A stretch of DNA of 64,000 nucleotides, from positions 3,964,001 through 4,028,000 of the forward strand of contig NZ_CP050296.1 of NCBI RefSeq assembly GCF_014189455.1, written 5' to 3'. Both the position numbers and the translations under genes were made by a program. This document shows, piece by piece, positions 58,093-64,000 of this stretch; positions within the stretch are counted from its first letter, which is position 1; each line of letters begins with the position of its first letter. Under the pieces are notes generated by a model that searched no databases, was not told the origin of the DNA, and was given only the letters and a program-made list of their open reading frames with translations. Source of the DNA: Mesorhizobium huakuii (GTDB lineage Bacteria > Pseudomonadota > Alphaproteobacteria > Rhizobiales > Rhizobiaceae).

Positions 58093-60030
58093 GTGCTTCT
58101 TAGCGCTGCAGCCGCAGCGACCCTCTCCAACCTCGTCGTGCAATTGCCACCAGCGCTCTGGCTCGATGCGCTCGCAAGCCCCGATATCGACGACATGCGG
58201 CAGGTGCTCGTCCACTATGCCTTCCTGCCCAGGCTCGCCGTCAGCCTTCTCTGCGGCGCGTCCCTCGGTCTTGCTGGAACGGTGCTGCAACAGGTCCTGC
58301 GCAACCCGCTCGCCTCGCCCGAAACCGTCGGCGTCTCGGCCGGCGCCCATCTGGCGCTGGCGCTGGCGACGCTTCTTGCGCCGTCCCTGCTTGCCTACGG
58401 CCGCCAATGGGTGGCGCTTGCCGGCGCCTTCACGGCTGTTGCCGCGGTCTTCGCGCTGTCCTGGCACAAGGGCCTGTCGCCGCTTTCGGTGGTGCTCGCC
58501 GGGCTGGTCGTCAGCCTCTATGCTGGCGCCATTGGAGCGGCCCTGGTGGTGCTGCGGCATGAATGGTTGGCCAGCCTGTTCATCTGGGGCGCCGGTTCGC
58601 TCGGCCAGCAGGACTGGTCGACGACGCTGTGGCTCCTGCCGCGCCTGGGCGGTGCCGCGCTGCTGATCGGGCTGATGGTGCGGCCGTTGACCTTGCTTGG
58701 CCTCGACGATGAAGGCGCGCGCAGCCTGGGCGTCCCGCTTGGCGCCTATCGTTTCGCCGGACTGGCGGCGGCGGTCGCGCTGATCGCCTTCGTCGTCGCC
58801 GCCGTCGGTGTCATCGGTTTCGTCGGCCTTGCCGCCGCGGCCCTTGCCCGCATCGGCGGCGCCCGGCGGCTTAGCCAGCAGCTGGTGATGGCCCCGTTCA
58901 TCGGCGGCGCTTTGCTGTGGGCCGCCGATCAGGGTGTGCAGATCGCAACCGGCCCGCAAGGCGACCTGCTGCCGACCGGCGCGATGACAGCGCTTCTCGG
59001 TGCGCCGCTGCTGCTCTGGCTGCTGCCGCGCCTGGCGCTCGGGCTGGAGACGCCGGCGCTCGGTTCGGAGCGCCTGCCGCGCGCTCGCCACTCCGCCCTC
59101 GTGCTGGTGGCGATCGGCGGCTTGCTGCTTCTGCTGCTCGGGCTGGCCCTGCTTTATGCGCCGGGGCCGCATGGCTGGGCATTCGCGTTTGGCGACCAGT
59201 TGCAACCCTTGTTGTCCTGGCGGCTGCCCCCGGTCTCCGCTGCGCTGTCGGCCGGCGCCATGCTGGCGTTGGCCGGGCTGATGATGCAGCGGCTGACCGG
59301 CAATCCGATGGCCAGCCCCGAAGTGCTCGGCATCAGCGCCGGTGCCGCGCTCGGCATGATGGTGGCGTTGTTTTCGCTGTCCGATGCCGGCCGTGCCGTC
59401 CAGACCGTGGCCGCCACCATCGGCGCCTTCATCGCTTTGCTGGTGACGCTGGCGATCGGCCGTCGCGCCGCCTATGCGCCGGAGCGGCTGCTGCTTGCCG
59501 GCGTCGCCCTGACCGCCCTGTTCGACGCGCTGATCCTGGTGCTCACCGCCACCGGTGACCCTCGCGCCATGCTTCTGCTCAACTGGCTCACCGGCTCGAC
59601 CTATGGCGTCGACGCGAACTCGGCGCTTTTGACCTTGACGATCGCCTTTTGCCTGTTCCTGGCAGCGCCGCTCTTCATGCGTTGGCTGGACATGCTTCCG
59701 CTCGGATCGGCCGCAGTGCAAAGTCTTGGCGTCAACCTCAGGGCAACGCGGCTTCTGGTGCTTCTGATGGTTGCAGCCCTCACCGCCGCGTCGACGCTGG
59801 TCGTCGGGCCGCTGACCTTCATCGGCCTGATGGCGCCGCACCTTGCCCGCCGTCTCGGCCTGTCGCGCGCGCTGCCGCAAACCATGGGCGCGGTGCTTGC
59901 CGGCGCGCTGATCATGGTCTGCGCCGACTGGATCGGCCGCACCGCCATCTTTCCGCGCCAGATCCCGGCCGGCCTCGTCGCCACGCTGCTCGGTGGCCCG
60001 CTGCTGATGTGGCTCTTGCGCCGCCGCTGA
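58093..60030 (+). CDS. fhuB: Iron(III)-hydroxamate ABC transporter permease, double-length (FhuB)
   Basis: This is a double FecCD-domain permease of at least 645 residues from GTG 58093, with about 20 helices. Domain 1 motifs are LLCGASLGLAGTVLQQVLRNPLASPETVGVSAGAHLALA and LGVPLGAYRFAGLAAAVALIAFVVA; domain 2 motifs are GLMMQRLTGNPMASPEVLGISAGAALG and GPLTFIGLMAPHLARRLG. The frame is open upstream to the fhuD stop without ATG, GTG or TTG. The expected ATG at 57983, overlapping fhuD, is in another frame and stops at 58072, implying a missing base in 57983-58070. Only a few N-terminal residues of the first helix are at risk. Confidence 0.88.
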   Translation: MLLSAAAAATLSNLVVQLPPALWLDALASPDIDDMRQVLVHYAFLPRLAVSLLCGASLGLAGTVLQQVLRNPLASPETVGVSAGAHLALALATLLAPSLLAYGRQWVALAGAFTAVAAVFALSWHKGLSPLSVVLAGLVVSLYAGAIGAALVVLRHEWLASLFIWGAGSLGQQDWSTTLWLLPRLGGAALLIGLMVRPLTLLGLDDEGARSLGVPLGAYRFAGLAAAVALIAFVVAAVGVIGFVGLAAAALARIGGARRLSQQLVMAPFIGGALLWAADQGVQIATGPQGDLLPTGAMTALLGAPLLLWLLPRLALGLETPALGSERLPRARHSALVLVAIGGLLLLLLGLALLYAPGPHGWAFAFGDQLQPLLSWRLPPVSAALSAGAMLALAGLMMQRLTGNPMASPEVLGISAGAALGMMVALFSLSDAGRAVQTVAATIGAFIALLVTLAIGRRAAYAPERLLLAGVALTALFDALILVLTATGDPRAMLLLNWLTGSTYGVDANSALLTLTIAFCLFLAAPLFMRWLDMLPLGSAAVQSLGVNLRATRLLVLLMVAALTAASTLVVGPLTFIGLMAPHLARRLGLSRALPQTMGAVLAGALIMVCADWIGRTAIFPRQIPAGLVATLLGGPLLMWLLRRR

Positions 60031-60049
60031 TTTGTCCCCGGAGATCGCC

Positions 60050-60958
60050 ATGACCGTCTCGCCAAAGGCGTCACCCGCCCTGATCGCCGACACCACTGTC
60101 CACGATCTTGTCCCCAGAGCAGGCGGCGACCCCTGGCGGATCTTCATCCATGTGCCGCTCGGGCCGGCGCCCGAGGCCGGCTGGCCGGTGCTCTACATGA
60201 CCGACGGAAACGCCGTCATCGGTACGGCGGTCGATGCCATGCGCGCACAGGCCTTCTATCCCCTGGGCACCAATGTCGGCTGGGGCGTCATCGTCGCCGT
60301 CGGCTATCCCGTCGCGGGCGCCTATGACCCGCTGCGCCGCTCCTGGGACCTCGGCCCGCCGCCGGGCAAGACCTATCCGCCCTTCTATGAGGGCACGCCG
60401 GAAGTCAGGACCGGCGGGGCAGGGGATTTTCTGGCCTTCATCGAGGAGGAGTTGAAGCCATGGGTCGCCAGCCGGACCAGGATCGATGAGAAGCGCCAGG
60501 CGCTTTACGGCCATTCCTTCGGTGGCCTGTTCGCGCTCTACGCCTTGTTCACCCGCCCGCGCGCGTTCCGGACCTTCATCGCCGCCAGCCCCGCCATCTA
60601 TTGGGAAGACCGCGCCATCGATCGCTTCCTCGAGGCTTTCGAGGCGGCTGTTCCCGCAGACCTGACGGCGGATGTGATCCTGTCGGCCGGCGAGTACGAG
60701 ACCGAGAAGCTGGCACCATTTCAGATCGGCGCGGAGGATGAGGAAAAACGCCTGCAGCAGAAGAAGCTGACATGCACCGACGAATTCGCGCGGGCGATGG
60801 CCGAGCGCCTCGACGCCCTGCCTGGGATCCGCGCGAGCTTCGAGCTGCATGCCGGCGAAAACCACATGTCGATCCTGCCGGTGACGGTCAACCGCGCCAT
60901 GCAGGCGGCGTTCGCGGTGAAGGAAAGGAATACCGCCCTTGAACACCTGCCTCGGTAA
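60050..60958 (+). CDS. Siderophore esterase-like alpha/beta hydrolase (IroE/BesA type)
   Basis: This is a 302-residue alpha/beta hydrolase starting at MTVSPKASPALIADTTVHD after CGGAGA. The nucleophile elbow is GHSFGGLFAL (catalytic Ser in GHSFGG), followed by FIAASPAIYWEDRAID, and a late ENHMSILPV segment supplies the likely catalytic His. It resembles enterobactin/bacillibactin esterase-like proteins that release iron from imported siderophores. Located directly after fhuB, it probably degrades the imported ferric siderophore in the cytoplasm. Confidence 0.82.
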   Translation: MTVSPKASPALIADTTVHDLVPRAGGDPWRIFIHVPLGPAPEAGWPVLYMTDGNAVIGTAVDAMRAQAFYPLGTNVGWGVIVAVGYPVAGAYDPLRRSWDLGPPPGKTYPPFYEGTPEVRTGGAGDFLAFIEEELKPWVASRTRIDEKRQALYGHSFGGLFALYALFTRPRAFRTFIAASPAIYWEDRAIDRFLEAFEAAVPADLTADVILSAGEYETEKLAPFQIGAEDEEKRLQQKKLTCTDEFARAMAERLDALPGIRASFELHAGENHMSILPVTVNRAMQAAFAVKERNTALEHLPR

Positions 60959-60979
60959 GACGGTAGGCACCGCGCGCCG

Positions 60980-61468
60980 TCATTCCTGTGAAGGGGAGGC
61001 GCTCAATCGACGATAGGGGACGCCATCGAAGCTTGCCGTCACAAAATCCGTGACGGACATCTTGCGCTTGCGTCCGTCGCTGCAGGCGTAAACCGGCCAA
61101 CCGGCATCGCTGCATTCGCTGGCAGCGCAGATACGCGCCAGGCAGTTACCGATAGTCAATCGGAAGCCGCCCTTGCCGACGAAGCCTTGCAACAAGCTGC
61201 CGTCCGCCGAGCGCCATGTCCGCGCACGGAATTCCGCCCGCAAAAGCGATGGTTCGAGAGAGACCGCAAGATTGGTTTCGCCGGGACGCCCTGTGAGCTG
61301 CAGACGGAAGCGCGCCATTGCAGTCGCGTATGCGGTCACAAGATCTGGTTCGCGAAAATAGGCGATCGGCAGGTTGGAGCGGTCAAGCAGATGAGACATG
61401 CGCTCGCTTGCCTCTACCGGCGTCAGCAAGACAACAAAGGTAAGAAAGGCGAAGCAAGCTCGCGACAT
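60980..61468 (-). CDS. Secreted protein, function unknown
   Basis: This 162-residue protein starts at MSRACFAFLTFVVLLTPVEASE (signal peptide). The mature part includes IAYFREPDLVTAYATAMARFRLQLTGRPG and Cys-containing GNCLARICAASECSDAGWPVYACSDGRKR; five cysteines in the second half could form disulfides. A longer upstream frame exists. No family recognised. It is convergent with the esterase gene. Confidence 0.5.
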   Translation of the reverse strand: MSRACFAFLTFVVLLTPVEASERMSHLLDRSNLPIAYFREPDLVTAYATAMARFRLQLTGRPGETNLAVSLEPSLLRAEFRARTWRSADGSLLQGFVGKGGFRLTIGNCLARICAASECSDAGWPVYACSDGRKRKMSVTDFVTASFDGVPYRRLSASPSQE

Positions 61469-61617
61469 TTTCCAGCAGCCATATCGATCTCGGCCTGCCG
61501 GTTTGGCCCCGGTTGCCCGTCCAGTAACATCCCGCCAATCGTCGCCCTGCGCAAGCGGCTTGCTGAGGCAGTCCATAAGGTGGCCGAGTTGCGGACGGCG
61601 TTCGCGGTGAAAGGCCG

Positions 61618-62751
61618 CTAGGCGCCCGGCGCCTTGATCCTCGAAATCATGTCTTCCTGTTTTGCGGCCATGTCCGCGTCCATCGCGCCGAAGCGAAGGG
61701 TGCAGCGGAACATCCCTTCCGGAGCGACGCGAATGAGGCGGCCTCTTTCCTCCGCCGCGCGATAGCCATCGGGTTCGGCAGTTGCCGGCAGCACAAGGCC
61801 GAGCGCGTCCTGGTCGCGGCCGCGCGTGATCCAGCGCACCGCATAATTGAGTTCATCAGGGCGAAAGCTGACGAAATCCGCTGTCTGGTCAGGGTGGATC
61901 TGCAATGCGTGCGCCCAGCCTTCGGCATCCGCCCTTGCCTTCATTGTCAACACGAGTTCGGGGTCGATCGGCTCACCCTTGGTCAGCAGACGATGCCGCG
62001 AGGGATCGGCGACTATGGCATCGCGGTAGGCAAGGTAGCTTTCGCTCGGCGTGAAAAAAGGGGGAAGCACCTGGCGCACGACAATGTCGGCGCGGTCATC
62101 GACCACGCTGTCGACCAGACGACCGTCATCCGCCGGTCTGAAGTTGATGTGCGCCAGATACATCAAATTCATAGGCGAGCGCTTCAGGTTGGTGATAGCG
62201 ATGTCTACGGCAACGCCGCTGGCGTCGCGCTGCAGCCGCACGGTCGGTTGCGTCACATAGTCGTGGCTGAAGGCGACAGTCTGGCGACAGCGCCCAGTCA
62301 GGGCCATGAATGGCCCTTCGGCATTGTCCCCGATGATCAGCTGGACATCCCCATAGGGTGCATTGGGCAGGTCGCCATGCAACGGATGGCGGTCGTCCGG
62401 ACCCGGATTCCCCATCGCAGTGGCGCCACAGTGAATGAAGAACGCGCCGTAGTTGGAGAGATAGTCCCGGGTCGCAACCGGCTCGTCGAACATCGAGCGC
62501 ATGGTCAGCGAGCGGTTGAGGAACGTTGCGTCCCAAATCTGCTGGCCCTGGAACGGCAGGATGACGATTTCGCCCTTCGCATTGCTGATGCGAAGGCCGG
62601 CAACGCCGGATCGATAGCGGAAGGCGGTGGCGACAAGCCCGCAATATCGCGCCACGGTGGTGTCCAGCGGACCAAACTGTTCGGGCACGAGGTCGACGAA
62701 GACATGATCGGAATTTTCGTAATGCATTGTTTCGACCTTCATCTGCCGCAA
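61618..62751 (-). CDS. DUF4432 family (aldose 1-epimerase-like) protein
   Basis: This is a protein of about 377 residues; the exact start could also be M4 or M9. The beta-sandwich has ILPFQGQQIWDATFLNRSLTMRSMFDEP, YGAFFIHCGATAMGNPGPDDRHPLHGDLPNAPYGDVQLIIG and YLAHINFRP. These match DUF4432 proteins, related to galactose mutarotases, which may act on sugars. The substrate is unknown. It is a single-gene unit. Confidence 0.75.
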   Translation of the reverse strand: MRQMKVETMHYENSDHVFVDLVPEQFGPLDTTVARYCGLVATAFRYRSGVAGLRISNAKGEIVILPFQGQQIWDATFLNRSLTMRSMFDEPVATRDYLSNYGAFFIHCGATAMGNPGPDDRHPLHGDLPNAPYGDVQLIIGDNAEGPFMALTGRCRQTVAFSHDYVTQPTVRLQRDASGVAVDIAITNLKRSPMNLMYLAHINFRPADDGRLVDSVVDDRADIVVRQVLPPFFTPSESYLAYRDAIVADPSRHRLLTKGEPIDPELVLTMKARADAEGWAHALQIHPDQTADFVSFRPDELNYAVRWITRGRDQDALGLVLPATAEPDGYRAAEERGRLIRVAPEGMFRCTLRFGAMDADMAAKQEDMISRIKAPGA

Positions 62752-63010
62752 GCGCGCATGCCGATAGTCGCAGGAAGCGCCTGGAAATCAACGGCAGTGC
62801 GCCTCGTATGCTCCGCCAAGCCGGCTGACGTTCTCGACAGGGCGGACCGGCAGTTTGAAGATCGCGCCGGGTGTTGGTCCGAGCTTGACGAATTTCACCG
62901 GACAATGGTCCTAAATGTCGGTCGGTACCCGTCAAAGTCGGTAGACTTCTCCCGGTTCGCCAGCTAGGCAGATCGATATCAAAAGAGGGCAGACTCGGGG
63001 ACCATCCAAA

Positions 63011-63752
63011 GTGAAAATCAGATACGTCGCTGGCATAAGCTGGCCACGCAGTGGGCATCACCTGATGCATCGGCTCGCCCTGAGCTATTTCGGCAACGAT
63101 TTCAATTATTGCCTGTTTTATCCCACTGATAATCCTGATTGTTGCCGCACCTTCCGTGCGTCCGGCGGGGGTCAAATTCTCGAAGAACCATGATTTCGAT
63201 CTATCCGGGCGGATCCTGCCGGATGTTCCTTATCTGGTCCAGCATCGCTCGTTCATGCCTGGAACCGTATCGGACTTTGAACTGTATCTCCTCGATGGCG
63301 GCGCGGACACCAAGGAAAGCTTTAAAGAATTCGCACTCATCCGAACCGATGGATGGGCTGCCTTCATGGCAAAGTGGGTGGACAGCCGGATTAAGTTCGA
63401 CCGCCTGCTGGTGGGCTACGAAGATTTTGTGTCCGACCCGCAAGGGACCATGAAGAGGGTGATCCCGTTCTTTGCGCCAGGAGAGAAACCTGATGAAGAA
63501 CGCCTGGCGCGCATTGTGAAGAACGAAACCCACGTCGCCGTCACCAAGCAAGGCGGCGAGGAGTGGACGGCCAATGCCGGTGTCAAGGCGTTCCGGAAAG
63601 TCGAGGCCTTTCGGTTCTATGACGCTGGATTGTTCCGGGAACTGGAACTCATTGCGCAGGAGAAGCGCCGCGTGATTGCCAAAGAAGCCTCGCCACGCCC
63701 CTCGAGTGGCCGCTTCAGGCTACCGCTGATGAAAGCCATCTTCGGACGCTAG
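63011..63752 (+). CDS. Sulfotransferase, frameshifted
   Basis: The N-terminal frame (GTG 63011) has KIRYVAGISWPRSGHHLMHRLALSYFGNDFNYCLFYPTDNPDCC, in which SWPRSGHHL is the 5'-phosphosulfate-binding loop. It then leaves the reading frame near 63151, and the second frame continues VRPAGVKFSKNHDFDLSG to AIFGR at 63752, with the 3'-PAPS region and RLLVGYEDFVSDPQGTMKRVIPFF. Dropping one base near 63150-63155 restores about 246 residues. Rhizobial relatives sulfate polysaccharides or Nod factor sugars. Confidence 0.8.
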
Positions 63753-63843
63753 GTGGCGCCCGCAAAACCGGGGCGGCTCCTCGACGCCTCCGCGACAGCT
63801 TCAAAACCAAATGCGGGCGCAGACCGACAGGTCACCCGCGGTT

Positions 63844-64000
63844 CTATGCAGCGCGGGCCGACGGCAGTTCGAACAAATTGGCGCCGTTTTCCTGGCCGCG
63901 CTCGACATAGCCGATAATGCCGAACCATCTGGCGACGTCAGGCCCCTGCAGCCAGCTGCGCGAATGGATGGGCAGATTGCCGGCGAGCGCCTGGATGTGC
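63844..64000 (-). CDS. C-terminal end of an unrecognised gene
   Basis: A minus-strand frame with stop at 63844-63846 runs to the window edge: AGNLPIHSRSWLQGPDVARW, then FGIIGYVERGQENGANLFEL and PSARAA. Composition is coding-like and the frame is open for more than 50 codons; the start lies outside the window. No family recognised. Confidence 0.5.
   Translation of the reverse strand, partial: HIQALAGNLPIHSRSWLQGPDVARWFGIIGYVERGQENGANLFELPSARAA

Noticed and set aside
58054..60147. Long minus-strand open frame of 697 codons opposite fhuB
   Set aside because: It is antisense to a clear double-domain permease. Its protein is a low-complexity mix of Arg, Gln, Gly and Ala, the usual shadow of GC-rich codon bias.

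Overview
The window is a GC-rich alphaproteobacterial chromosome segment, most likely from Mesorhizobium or a close rhizobial relative. The evidence is the chvE-gguABC-gbpR sugar-sensing and uptake locus, a rhaRST-PQUK/rhaDI rhamnose locus in the Rhizobium arrangement, an ALA-synthase type hemA, a RirA-style iron box, and many short palindromic intergenic repeats of the rhizobial kind. No rRNA, CRISPR array, prophage or symbiosis (nod/nif) gene is visible.

Layout. 1-1781: the end of a dCTP deaminase gene and a polar amino acid binding protein. 1819-2971: an IS5-family element with a broken transposase, inserted in a palindromic repeat. 3120-9682: gguC, gguB, gguA and chvE on the minus strand with divergent gbpR. 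9789-12231: a small Tat-type basic protein, an AraC-type relic, a SnoaL-like protein and a divergent LysR regulator. 12319-17588: tRNA-Gly(CCC), a surface-polysaccharide O-acyltransferase and a GtrB/GtrA/polytopic-protein glycosylation cassette. 17701-27632: a two-component system, a lipoprotein, an outer-membrane barrel protein, a histone-deacetylase-family enzyme, a MATE exporter, pyrD-DUF952 and a LuxR-type response regulator. 27650-31540: an MFS transporter gene cut by an intact IS630-family element, then an O-methyltransferase and a TetR regulator. 31573-39826: a symporter/histidine-kinase fusion, mscL, an aminotransferase, hemA and galE. 39928-43461: dadA, a two-domain racemase/pseudo-arginase protein and an AT-rich membrane orphan. 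43451-54325: the rhamnose locus. 54519-64000: gamma-glutamyltransferase, a hydroxamate-siderophore uptake operon with an esterase, a DUF4432 protein, a sulfotransferase and one partial gene.

Functional picture. Much of the window serves uptake and use of plant-derived sugars: ChvE/GguAB is a multiple-sugar system, and the rhamnose ABC transporter feeds mutarotase, isomerase, kinase and the bifunctional aldolase/dehydrogenase. A second theme is cell-surface decoration (acyltransferase, Gtr cassette, galE, sulfotransferase). A third is iron and haem (fhu operon, hemA).

Two points deserve most attention. One is the 608-residue fusion of a PLP amino acid racemase with an arginase-fold domain that has lost its metal ligands. 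The other is a series of single-base frameshifts (gguB, an outer-membrane protein, the IS5 transposase, an O-methyltransferase, a sulfotransferase, probably fhuB). These could be real decay, tract-length variation or draft-sequence error, and the sequence alone does not decide.
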